NCBI GenBank assembly: GCA_045119215.1
Contig: JBGVDD010000176.1
Span: 1-10,107, forward strand
Length of the DNA: 10,107 nt
Source of the DNA: RUG11237 sp045119215
GTDB taxonomy: Bacteria > Bacillota > Clostridia > Lachnospirales > Lachnospiraceae
Reading direction: 5' to 3'
Shown here: positions 1 to 6,691 of the stretch, one piece after another
Layout: every line of letters begins with the position of its first letter
Position numbering within the stretch: the stretch's first letter is position 1
Notes under the pieces: model-generated
The model's input: the letters and a program-made list of their open reading frames with translations, nothing else
The model's database searches: none
Told to the model about the DNA's origin: nothing
Position numbers and translations under genes: made by a program

Positions 1-226
1 CATTATCCACTCCCACAATTCTGCTGTTTGGATAAATACATATTTGTCCTCCTGCCATCTCATCTAACATTCCTGCTATATTTCCCCTAGCTCCATTTCC
101 GATACAGATAATCATAATCACAGAAGAAATTCCGATAATAATTCCTAACATGGTCAAAAAGGAACGTCCTTTGTTGGCTTTGATATTATCCAATGCCATT
201 TTTATATATTCTCTCATCTGAATCAT
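1..226 (-). CDS. MacB/YknZ-like ABC transporter permease, N-terminal part (cut by window edge)
   Basis: Only the first 75 codons are in the window; the frame is still open at base 1. The protein starts MIQMREYIKMALDNIKANKG and continues with R-S-F-L-T-M-L-G-I-I-I-G, the typical opening of MacB/FtsX-type permeases: a short amphipathic cytoplasmic segment, a Lys/Arg-rich turn, then the first membrane helix (about residues 23-42), followed by the Gly-rich I-G-N-G-A-R-G motif that leads into the extracellular domain. The ATG at 226 is chosen because GGAAGG lies 8 nt upstream; a second in-frame ATG at 217 is possible but worse placed. The gene begins 15 nt after the adaptor stop codon, so it is translated from the same message. 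From family knowledge it should form the membrane dimer that couples the upstream ATPase to the adaptor. The substrate cannot be told from this fragment. Confidence 0.9.
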   Translation of the reverse strand, partial: MIQMREYIKMALDNIKANKGRSFLTMLGIIIGISSVIMIICIGNGARGNIAGMLDEMAGGQICIYPNSRIVGVDN

Positions 227-241
227 GGCGCTCACCTTCCT

Positions 242-2494
242 TTATAACTGGTACTCTCCTTCTTCTGACGCTTCCTTATTTCCCTGGGTTGGGTCTTCCG
301 TTGGGGTTGGAGTCTCTGTTGGAGTTGGAGTCTCTGTTGGGATTGGAGTTGGGGTTACCTCTTCTACCGATGTAGGAACCGGTTCCTGATTATCCTGAGT
401 ATCCTCATCCTCTAACACCTGGACATCTGTATCCTCTTCATAATCACCATCATCCTCTTCTTCCTCATCCTGTTCTTCCTCTGAGTCTTCTTCGTCAATA
501 TAGTAATCCGGGTCTTCTTCCTCAATATAGTATTCTGGGTCTTCTTCCTCATCCTCTTCGTATTCTTCATACTCTTCGTATGCTTCATCCCCATCTTCGT
601 CTACTTCTTCATCCTCTGTATCATCCTCATCTTCTATCACATTACCATCTTCATCCACGTAGACTTCTTCATCTTCATACTCTGTATAAACCTCAATGCC
701 TTCCTCTAGTTCCGGAGTGACCTCAATCACCACTTCTTCCTCTTCTTCCACTCCGTCTAGAATCTCCACATAAGTTCCATCATTAGCACCAATGGTTACC
801 TCTCTTTTTTCTACAAAGCCTTCTGAAACTACATAGCAGAAATACCCATTTTTTCCCTGATTTAAAGCCTTTACGGGAACTGCCACCGCATCTACTGCAC
901 TGGCGGTATAAATCACAACATCTGCCTCAATACCAAGATAAACGTTTTCTCCCGGATTCTCTACCAGAACTTCCGCAGTAATCACAGGCACTCCTGAAGC
1001 ATTAGGTTCTGCTTTACGGTTAATCTTGCTGACCGTACCGGTATATTGCTCTCCTGCTATGGTAATATCGGCTTCCTGTCCCTCTTCTACCTCTGTGAGA
1101 TTATTCTTGGTTAAATTAACTGTAACCTTAACACTGCTTAAATCTGATACGGTACATAAGGGTGCCCCTTCTGCCACCATGGCACCGGACTGTGCAGAAA
1201 CTTCCGTCACTAATCCGGAAAATTCTGACATAACACCGGACTGTGCCTGCTCTAACTGGGAAGAAGCAGTCTCCTTATTTAACTCAGATAACTCTCTTTG
1301 TGCCTCAATCTGCTCCTTTTGAGCATCTGAAATTAGGCCTGCCTCTGCTGTCATCTTTTCTGATTTTTTATCCGCTAATTTTGACTGATAATCTGCAAGA
1401 TTTTTCTGAGCTGTCTCCAACCTTGACTGATAATCTGACAGATTCTTAACTGCTGTGTTTTTTCCCTGTAACTGTTGCTCATTTAACTGTTCACCAAGAT
1501 TTTCAAAATAATTTACTTCTGCATTGGCGCTTTTGATACTGGCCTCCAAACGTTCAATTTCATCTTCCGTATCATCGATTTTATCTTCATAATCATCGAT
1601 ATCTTTTTCAATATCTGTTAATTTTGAGTCACTGTCACTATCTACCTGCAAGGTGTTCTCAAACCCACTTTGCTCTGCTTTATCTGATAATTCGGCTCTC
1701 CTTGCTTCCAACTCCAAATCCGATACATCAAACACTGCCAGGGTATCCCCTTCTGAAACCATGGAGCCTTCTTCTACATTACACTCGCTTACCACTGCAC
1801 TTACCGGAGAGTAATAAGTCTTTACATGACTGCTTTCCACATAGCCGCTGGTCTTTAGTGTCTGGTCAATATCCCTTAGTTCTGCCATTTCCACCTTTAC
1901 TGTCATCAATGGTTCCGGCATCATTGACCTTACCACAACGGTTCCAATCACAAGAACTACCAGAGTAGCTGCCACAGTAATGGTAAGTGTCTTCTTTACA
2001 TTCAAGTCCGGACGGATGCTCTGTGCCTTACGCTCTGCCCGCAATGCCTTCTTCTCCCTATATTTTACTGCTAATTTAGAGTTATGTATGGCTGCCACCA
2101 ATTTGGAATTTTTGATTTTGGCTACCAGTTTGGAATTTTTTATCTTTAAGATTATTTTTGAATTTCCTACTTTTGACCAAAAGTTTTTCCATCCTTGGGC
2201 AATTTTTTTACCTAAGGGTTTCTTTTCCACTTCCTCTTCTGAGGCCAATGCATTGGGGTCATAATCCTCTGCCTTTACATCGGAAGACATATTTGCATCT
2301 TTATCAAATTGAATGTCTTCCTGATTTTGTTTTCTTCCAAAGAAGGGAAATCTCTTTTTTGAGGTTGTGTTCTTTAGTTTCGTTTCTTTTTTTACCTTTT
2401 CTTTCTTTATCTTTTCTTTTTTCACTTTCTCTTGCTTTGGTTCCTTGTCTCCTTCCAAAGGAACATTCTCTTCACTTTTCTTTTTACCAAACAT
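242..2494 (-). CDS. HlyD/MacA/YknX-like membrane-fusion adaptor with long Lys-rich cytoplasmic head and extremely acidic tail
   Basis: A 750-residue periplasmic-adaptor-type protein, far longer than the roughly 370-450 residues usual for MacA or YknX. In order: Lys-rich low-complexity head (1-60) with KVKKE/KIKKE/KVKKE pentads; a 9-residue NSK repeat (111-146); one membrane helix (about 169-189); first half of a lipoyl-like domain (about 227-258); a coiled-coil hairpin (about 260-415) holding a 14-residue duplication (351-378, NLSDYQSRL then NLADYQSKL); second lipoyl half (421-452); beta-barrel and membrane-proximal domains (about 455-600); an acidic tail (601-700, 63 D/E, no K/R); and a PTPTET-type linker (714-736). 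The middle identifies the family; head and tail are additions. The ATG at 2494 lies 19 nt after the ATPase stop with a modest GTGAGG site upstream. It should link the permease to the cell exterior. In Gram-positive relatives (YknWXYZ of Bacillus) such systems act on toxic peptides; the substrate here is unknown. Confidence 0.9.
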   Translation of the reverse strand: MFGKKKSEENVPLEGDKEPKQEKVKKEKIKKEKVKKETKLKNTTSKKRFPFFGRKQNQEDIQFDKDANMSSDVKAEDYDPNALASEEEVEKKPLGKKIAQGWKNFWSKVGNSKIILKIKNSKLVAKIKNSKLVAAIHNSKLAVKYREKKALRAERKAQSIRPDLNVKKTLTITVAATLVVLVIGTVVVRSMMPEPLMTVKVEMAELRDIDQTLKTSGYVESSHVKTYYSPVSAVVSECNVEEGSMVSEGDTLAVFDVSDLELEARRAELSDKAEQSGFENTLQVDSDSDSKLTDIEKDIDDYEDKIDDTEDEIERLEASIKSANAEVNYFENLGEQLNEQQLQGKNTAVKNLSDYQSRLETAQKNLADYQSKLADKKSEKMTAEAGLISDAQKEQIEAQRELSELNKETASSQLEQAQSGVMSEFSGLVTEVSAQSGAMVAEGAPLCTVSDLSSVKVTVNLTKNNLTEVEEGQEADITIAGEQYTGTVSKINRKAEPNASGVPVITAEVLVENPGENVYLGIEADVVIYTASAVDAVAVPVKALNQGKNGYFCYVVSEGFVEKREVTIGANDGTYVEILDGVEEEEEVVIEVTPELEEGIEVYTEYEDEEVYVDEDGNVIEDEDDTEDEEVDEDGDEAYEEYEEYEEDEEEDPEYYIEEEDPDYYIDEEDSEEEQDEEEEDDGDYEEDTDVQVLEDEDTQDNQEPVPTSVEEVTPTPIPTETPTPTETPTPTEDPTQGNKEASEEGEYQL
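295..353 (-). repeat. 18-bp tandem repeat coding for the Thr-Pro-rich C-terminal linker
   Basis: On the plus strand, units at about 300-317 and 318-335 (GTTGGGGTTGGAGTCTCT and GTTGGAGTTGGAGTCTCT) are followed by a third partial, diverged unit. Read on the coding strand this gives PTPTET-type hexapeptides (residues about 714-736 of the adaptor). Such Thr-Pro stretches are usual wall-spanning or spacer segments in surface proteins of Gram-positive bacteria. The unit is a multiple of three, so copy-number change would keep the frame. Confidence 0.7.
487..540 (-). repeat. 27-bp direct duplication inside the adaptor acidic tail
   Basis: Two adjacent 27-bp units (487-513 and 514-540) differ at three positions; the first 11 bases of a third follow at 541. 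They encode DPDYYIDEE and DPEYYIEEE, so the tail carries paired Tyr-Tyr-Ile motifs in an otherwise acidic run. The frame is preserved. This points to growth of the tail by in-frame duplication. Confidence 0.75.
2057..2164 (-). repeat. Four 27-bp units coding for the cytoplasmic NSK 9-residue repeat
   Basis: Four consecutive 27-bp units encode NSKIILKIK, NSKLVAKIK, NSKLVAAIH and NSKLAVKYR (adaptor residues 111-146), just before the membrane helix at about 169. The similarity is visible in the DNA too (shared TTTGGAATTTTT-type runs on the plus strand), best between the middle units. Each unit alternates Asn-Ser-Lys with a short hydrophobic-basic stretch. I recognise no named domain for it. The boundaries follow the protein register. 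Confidence 0.8.
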
Positions 2495-2513
2495 TTTTAT
2501 GTGCCCTCACTTC

Positions 2514-3218
2514 CTATTTTGTACTTTCCGTATCAGCATTTAAATAATCCTGTTCTATTTTACCATCTTTAATTCTCACAACCCTTTTTGCCTGGTCTGC
2601 AATATCGTTATCATGGGTAATCAGTATCACTGTTCTCCCTGTTTCATGCAATTCCTTCAAAATTCCCAGGATTTCTTTGCTGGAATGAGAATCCAGATTC
2701 CCTGTAGGTTCATCTGCAAGAATCACCGGTGGTTTCGCCGCAATGGCTCTGGCAATGGCCACTCTCTGTTGCTGTCCTCCTGACATTTCTGCAGGCTTAT
2801 GATCCATTCGGTGGGACAGTCCCACCATTTCCAACGCCTTTATGGACAGTTCCTTCCTCTCTTCCTTGGGAATCCCACGGTAAATTAAAGGCAGCTCCAC
2901 ATTTTCTATGGCAGTCAGATTGGGTATAAGATTAAATCCTTGAAAAATAAATCCTATTTCTTTATTCCTCACATCCGACAAATCGTCATCTTTCATAGTC
3001 GAAACATCCCTACCATTTAGAAAATACTGCCCAAAGCTGGGCACATCCAGACACCCTAACATATTCATCAAGGTGGATTTTCCCGAACCTGACTGGCCTA
3101 TAATCGCCACAAATTCCCCTTTGGATATCTTTAAGCTCACACCATCCAAGGCTCTGACTTCATTTTCACCGGGATTATAAATTTTATAGATATTGCGTAT
3201 ATCTATCAGCTCATTCAT
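2514..3218 (-). CDS. MacB/LolD-type ABC transporter ATP-binding protein
   Basis: A 234-residue stand-alone nucleotide-binding domain, the usual length for the MacB/LolD/YknY group. Visible motifs in order: Walker A GQSGSGKST (41-49), Q-loop FIFQGFNL with Q93, signature MSGGQQQR (145-152; Met replaces the common Leu), Walker B VILADEP (165-171) with catalytic E170, D-loop GNLDS (173-177) and switch His202. The NLIPNLTAIENVELPL stretch after the Q-loop is typical of this subfamily. It should hydrolyse ATP at the inner face of the membrane and drive the permease encoded two genes downstream. The ATG at 3218 has AAAGGGG about 9 nt upstream. It is the first gene of the exporter operon, with its own promoter at 3266-3294; the next gene starts 19 nt after its stop. 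Confidence 0.96.
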   Translation of the reverse strand: MNELIDIRNIYKIYNPGENEVRALDGVSLKISKGEFVAIIGQSGSGKSTLMNMLGCLDVPSFGQYFLNGRDVSTMKDDDLSDVRNKEIGFIFQGFNLIPNLTAIENVELPLIYRGIPKEERKELSIKALEMVGLSHRMDHKPAEMSGGQQQRVAIARAIAAKPPVILADEPTGNLDSHSSKEILGILKELHETGRTVILITHDNDIADQAKRVVRIKDGKIEQDYLNADTESTK

Positions 3219-3265
3219 ACTAAATTACCCCTTTTAATCTTTATCCATTGATTTCTAACTTTTAT

Positions 3266-3294
3266 ATTCTACACGATTTTTTTTTATATCTCAA
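3266..3294 (-). promoter_or_regulatory. Predicted sigma-A-type promoter of the ABC exporter operon
   Basis: Read on the minus strand: TTGAGA (3294-3289), a 17-nt spacer, then TAGAAT (3271-3266). Transcription would start near 3258, about 40 nt before the ATPase start codon. The spacer contains a run of nine A. The position directly after the dnaJ terminator and repeat array supports a separate transcription unit. Confidence 0.75.
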
Positions 3295-3321
3295 CATAAA
3301 ATGGAAGTTTTAAGAAAATCT

Positions 3322-3490
3322 TATGAAATCTCCTAAGGGATGCAATCTCCTGAGGGATGCGACCCCCTCCTGGGGGATGCGACCCCCTCCTGGGGGATGC
3401 GACCCCCTCCTGGGGGATGCGACCCCCTCCTGGGGGATGCGACCCCCTCCTGGGGGATGCGACCCCCTCCTGGGGGATGCGACCCCCTCC
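3322..3490. repeat. Tandem array of a 20-bp G/C-rich repeat between dnaJ and the ABC operon
   Basis: Six perfect copies of TGGGGGATGCGACCCCCTCC run from 3371 to 3490, preceded by one copy with a single change (3351-3370, TGAGGG...). Farther toward the exporter promoter are a shortened, decayed copy (3334-3350) and a remnant (3322-3333). The unit is self-complementary in two registers: GGGGG-ATGCGA-CCCCC within a unit and CCCCC-TCCT-GGGGG across the junction. No frame on either strand of the unit has a stop codon, so it produces false ORFs. It begins 4 nt beyond the dnaJ terminator. Two more units of the same family lie at 8532-8570. With the promoter and terminator it accounts for the gene-free stretch 3219-3533. 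Confidence 0.97.
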
Positions 3491-3494
3491 TTAA

Positions 3495-3532
3495 TAGAAA
3501 AAGCTCCAGGGTTTTCCCTGGAGCTTTTTCTA
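3495..3532 (-). terminator. Rho-independent terminator of the hrcA-grpE-dnaK-dnaJ operon
   Basis: A perfect 17-bp inverted repeat (arms 3495-3511 and 3516-3532) with a 4-nt loop. On the minus strand the stem core is GCTCCAGGG / CCCTGGAGC and the 3' arm runs into TTTTTCTATT. It starts one nucleotide after the dnaJ stop codon. The flanking A and T runs make it nearly symmetrical, so it could also stop transcription coming from the other direction. Confidence 0.95.
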
Positions 3533-3533
3533 T

Positions 3534-4724
3534 TTATATCTGATCTTCAAAGGCTTCTTTCACCTTATCCATAAAACCTTTCTTTTTCGGTTTTTCCTTT
3601 GTAGTCTTAATATCATCATTCTTTTTTAAGCTATTTCCTGTGACAGCGTCAAATTGGCGAAGCAAATCCTTTGCCTCTTCACTTAACTTATCCGGCACCT
3701 GTACCACCAGGGTAACATAATGGTCTCCACGGATATTTTTGTTTCTTAAATGTGGAACACCCTTTCCTTTTAATCTTACCTTGGTGTCTGTCTGGGTTCC
3801 TGGTTTTACATCATATAACACGTCACCGTCTACGGTAGTAATTCTCACCTCTCCACCTAATGCTGCCTGAGCAAAAGAAATTGGAGCTGTAGAGAATATA
3901 TTCTCATCCTGTCTTTGCAAAATTGGATGGCGGGATACTGTTACCTGAACCAGTAAGTCTCCTCTTGGTCCACCATTTCCACCTGGTTCGCCCTTTTCAC
4001 GTATACGGATACTCTGTCCGTCATCAATACCTGCTGGTACGGAAACCTGAATCTTTCTCTTTCTGGTAATGTAGCCACTTCCGTGACAATCTGTACACTT
4101 ATCTTTCACTACCTTACCTTTTCCGTTACATTCCGGACAGGTCTGTACATTTCTTACCATCCCGAATAAGGACTGCTGGGTATATACCACCTGGCCTTTT
4201 CCGTTACACTTTGGACAGGTCTGAGGTGAACTTCCCGGCTTTGCTCCTGTACCGTGACAGGTAGAACACTCATCCTTTAGATTTAATTCTATTTCTTTTT
4301 CACAACCAAATACAGCTTCCTCAAAACTGATTCTGATACCGGCTCTTACATTGGCACCCTTCATCGGACCGTTGCTTGTGCTACGGCTGCGTCCACCACC
4401 AAACAAATCTCCGAAAATATCTCCAAAGATATCTCCCATATCTGCTCCATTGAAATCGAAACCGCCAAAGCCGCCTGCTCCACCTGCTCCGCCTTCAAAG
4501 GCCGCATGGCCAAACTGGTCATACTGTCTCCTCTTGTCCGGATCACTAAGTACACCGTAGGCCTCGGAAGCTTCTTTAAATTTCTTCTCTGCCTCTGCAT
4601 CTCCAGGATTCATATCCGGATGGTATTTTTTTGCAAGCTGACGATATGCTTTTTTGATTGTGGCATCATCGGCATTTTTATCAACGCCTAAGACTTCATA
4701 ATAATCTCTTTTACTCTCTGCCAT
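3534..4724 (-). CDS. dnaJ: Chaperone protein DnaJ (Hsp40, type I)
   Basis: Full-length type I J-protein of 396 residues. The J domain (about 6-70) contains HPD at 35-37, which stimulates the DnaK ATPase. A Gly/Phe-rich segment follows (77-111, with repeated GDIFGDLFG). The zinc-binding domain has all four CxxCxGxG motifs (cysteines 153/156, 170/173, 196/199, 210/213), so both zinc sites should be intact. Two C-terminal substrate-binding beta domains (about 220-350) are followed by a Lys-rich end (377-396). It delivers unfolded proteins to DnaK in the cytoplasm. The ATG at 4724 is preceded by AGGAAGGA at good spacing. It is the last gene of the heat-shock operon, 73 nt after dnaK, with the terminator directly behind it. 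Confidence 0.99.
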   Translation of the reverse strand: MAESKRDYYEVLGVDKNADDATIKKAYRQLAKKYHPDMNPGDAEAEKKFKEASEAYGVLSDPDKRRQYDQFGHAAFEGGAGGAGGFGGFDFNGADMGDIFGDIFGDLFGGGRSRSTSNGPMKGANVRAGIRISFEEAVFGCEKEIELNLKDECSTCHGTGAKPGSSPQTCPKCNGKGQVVYTQQSLFGMVRNVQTCPECNGKGKVVKDKCTDCHGSGYITRKRKIQVSVPAGIDDGQSIRIREKGEPGGNGGPRGDLLVQVTVSRHPILQRQDENIFSTAPISFAQAALGGEVRITTVDGDVLYDVKPGTQTDTKVRLKGKGVPHLRNKNIRGDHYVTLVVQVPDKLSEEAKDLLRQFDAVTGNSLKKNDDIKTTKEKPKKKGFMDKVKEAFEDQI

Positions 4725-4755
4725 AATTTTTCCTTCCTGATATATAGAGAGAATA

Positions 4756-4775
4756 GGGACATAATTTTATGTCCC
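4756..4775 (-). other. Stem-loop in the dnaK-dnaJ gap
   Basis: A perfect 8-bp inverted repeat, GGGACATA / TATGTCCC, with a 4-nt loop lies in the 73-nt gap between dnaK and dnaJ. No U-run follows on the minus strand (CCCTATTCTC), so it is not a standard terminator. In a polycistronic message such a hairpin may guard the dnaK 3' end after cleavage or reduce dnaJ relative to dnaK. That role is inference; the structure is seen directly. Confidence 0.7.
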
Positions 4776-4797
4776 CCATTCCACCATTTGATGTATC

Positions 4798-6669
4798 TTA
4801 TACTTCTCTGTAATCTCCGTCTACAACATCATCTGCTGTGTATTCATTGCCGCCCATATCTGCTCCTGCTGCTCCCATATCAGGACCTGCTGCTCCTCCA
4901 GCTGCCTGAGCCTGCTCATAAACCTTTGCAAATAATTTCTGAGCGCTTTCCATTAATTTTTCCTTTGCAGCCTTCATCTCATCTACCTGAGCATCTGTCA
5001 TATCTTCCGGATTTGATTTTTCTACCAATTCTTTTAATGCTGCAAGGTCAGCTTCCACTGCTGTCTTGTCGTTAGCATCAATCTTATCTCCAACCTCTTC
5101 CAATGCTTTTTCTGTCTGGAATACGAAAGAGTCTGCATCGTTTCTTGTGTCGATTGCTTCTTTTCTCTTCTTGTCCTGTGCTTCGTACTCTGCTGCTTCT
5201 TTTACAGCCTTTTCGATATCATCATCTGACATATTAGAACCTGCTGTAATAGTGATGTGCTGTTCTTTTCCTGTTCCTAAATCCTTTGCAGATACGTTTA
5301 CAATACCGTTGGCATCAATATCGAAGGTAACTTCAATCTGAGGAACACCACGTCTTGCTGGTGGAATACCATCCAAACGGAACTGTCCAAGAGACTTATT
5401 GTCCTTGGCAAACTGACGCTCACCCTGTACAACGTTGATATCTACTGCTGTCTGATTGTCTGCTGCTGTTGAGAATACCTGGCTCTTCTTTGTAGGAATT
5501 GTAGTATTTCTCTCAATCAATCTTGTAGCAACACCACCCATGGTTTCAATAGATAATGACAATGGTGTTACGTCAAGAAGAAGGATTTCTCCTGCACCTG
5601 CATCTCCAGCAAGCTTACCACCCTGGATAGAAGCACCTAATGCTACACATTCATCTGGATTTAATGTCTTTGAAGGTTCCTGTCCTGTCAACTTCTGTAC
5701 CTTATCCTGTACTGCTGGAATACGTGTAGAACCACCAACTAATAATACTTTTCCAAGTTCAGAAGCTGTCATACCTGCATCCTTTAATGCACGTGTTACA
5801 GGTTCTGCTGTTCTTTCTACTAAGTCATGAGTTAATTCATCGAATTTAGCTCTTGTAAGGTTCATGTCAAAATGCTTTGGTCCTTCTGCTGTTGCAGTGA
5901 TGAATGGCAAGTTGATATTTGTTGTTGTAGCTGATGAAAGTTCTTTCTTAGCTTTTTCTGCTGCTTCTTTAAATCTCTGTAATGCCATCTTATCATTTGA
6001 TAAGTCCACACCTTCGTTCTTTTTGAACTCAGCTAACATATAATCTGTAATCTTCTGGTCAAAGTCATCTCCACCAAGTCTGTTATCACCTGCTGTAGAC
6101 AATACTTCGATAACTCCATCACCAATTTCAATGATAGATACGTCGAAAGTACCACCACCTAAGTCGTAAACCATGATTTTCTGTTCTTTTTCATTGTCAA
6201 GACCATAAGCTAAAGCTGCTGCTGTTGGCTCGTTGATAATACGCTTTACATCAAGACCTGCAATCTTACCTGCATCCTTTGTTGCCTGACGCTGTGCATC
6301 GTTAAAGTATGCTGGTACTGTGATAACGGCTTCTGTTACCTTTTCACCTAAGTAGTTTTCTGCATCTGATTTTAACTTCTGTAAAATCATTGCTGAAATT
6401 TCCTGTGGTGAGTATTTTTTATCATCAATGGCTACTTTGTAGTCTGTACCCATATGTCTTTTAATAGAAGCGATAGTCTTTTCTGCATTGGTTACTGCCT
6501 GACGTTTTGCAGGTTCACCAACTAATCTTTCTCCTGTCTTTGTAAATGCTACTACGGATGGTGTAGTTCTAGCACCTTCTGTATTTGCGATGACAACAGG
6601 CTTTCCACCTTCCATTACAGCTACACATGAGTTTGTTGTTCCTAAGTCAATACCAATAATCTTTCCCAT
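4798..6669 (-). CDS. dnaK: Chaperone protein DnaK (Hsp70)
   Basis: A complete Hsp70 of 623 residues. The ATPase domain shows phosphate-1 IGIDLGTTNS (5-14), ITVPAYFND (116-124), phosphate-2 DLGGGTFDVSI (169-179) and the adenosine motif VGGSTRIPAVQ (311-321). The interdomain linker and start of the substrate domain read LLLDVTPLSLSIETMGG (363-379), with Ser373 where many DnaK proteins have Gly. The helical lid spans about 480-590, ending in an Ala/Gly/Met-rich tail and GDYREV. It lacks the roughly 25-residue ATPase-domain insertion of proteobacterial DnaK, in line with a Gram-positive host. It binds exposed hydrophobic segments in an ATP-dependent cycle run by DnaJ and GrpE from the same operon. 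AGGAGG lies 10 nt before the ATG; grpE ends 22 nt upstream. Confidence 0.99.
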   Translation of the reverse strand: MGKIIGIDLGTTNSCVAVMEGGKPVVIANTEGARTTPSVVAFTKTGERLVGEPAKRQAVTNAEKTIASIKRHMGTDYKVAIDDKKYSPQEISAMILQKLKSDAENYLGEKVTEAVITVPAYFNDAQRQATKDAGKIAGLDVKRIINEPTAAALAYGLDNEKEQKIMVYDLGGGTFDVSIIEIGDGVIEVLSTAGDNRLGGDDFDQKITDYMLAEFKKNEGVDLSNDKMALQRFKEAAEKAKKELSSATTTNINLPFITATAEGPKHFDMNLTRAKFDELTHDLVERTAEPVTRALKDAGMTASELGKVLLVGGSTRIPAVQDKVQKLTGQEPSKTLNPDECVALGASIQGGKLAGDAGAGEILLLDVTPLSLSIETMGGVATRLIERNTTIPTKKSQVFSTAADNQTAVDINVVQGERQFAKDNKSLGQFRLDGIPPARRGVPQIEVTFDIDANGIVNVSAKDLGTGKEQHITITAGSNMSDDDIEKAVKEAAEYEAQDKKRKEAIDTRNDADSFVFQTEKALEEVGDKIDANDKTAVEADLAALKELVEKSNPEDMTDAQVDEMKAAKEKLMESAQKLFAKVYEQAQAAGGAAGPDMGAAGADMGGNEYTADDVVDGDYREV

Positions 6670-6691
6670 TGTTTTATATCCTCCTAAACTT

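Noticed and set aside
3351..3490. CRISPR array
   Set aside because: The units are directly adjacent 20-mers with no unique spacers, and no cas genes are near.
3241..3535. Plus-strand small RNA made of the repeat array and ended by the symmetrical terminator
   Set aside because: On the plus strand the array does precede a terminator in both gaps, but I found no acceptable -35/-10 pair upstream on that strand at either place.
3323..3574. Plus-strand ORF of 83 codons with a MRPPPGGCDPLLGDATPSW-type repeat
   Set aside because: The 20-bp unit has no stop in any frame, so an ORF arises automatically; it runs through the terminator and into dnaJ antisense, and has no convincing promoter or properly spaced ribosome site.
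4756..4775. Intrinsic terminator between dnaK and dnaJ
   Set aside because: The hairpin lacks a following U-run, and dnaJ has no separate promoter that I can see in the gap.
5456..5830. Long plus-strand ORF opposite dnaK (124 codons), and similar antisense ORFs opposite other genes
   Set aside because: These are shadows of strongly coding minus-strand genes, with no recognisable protein features.
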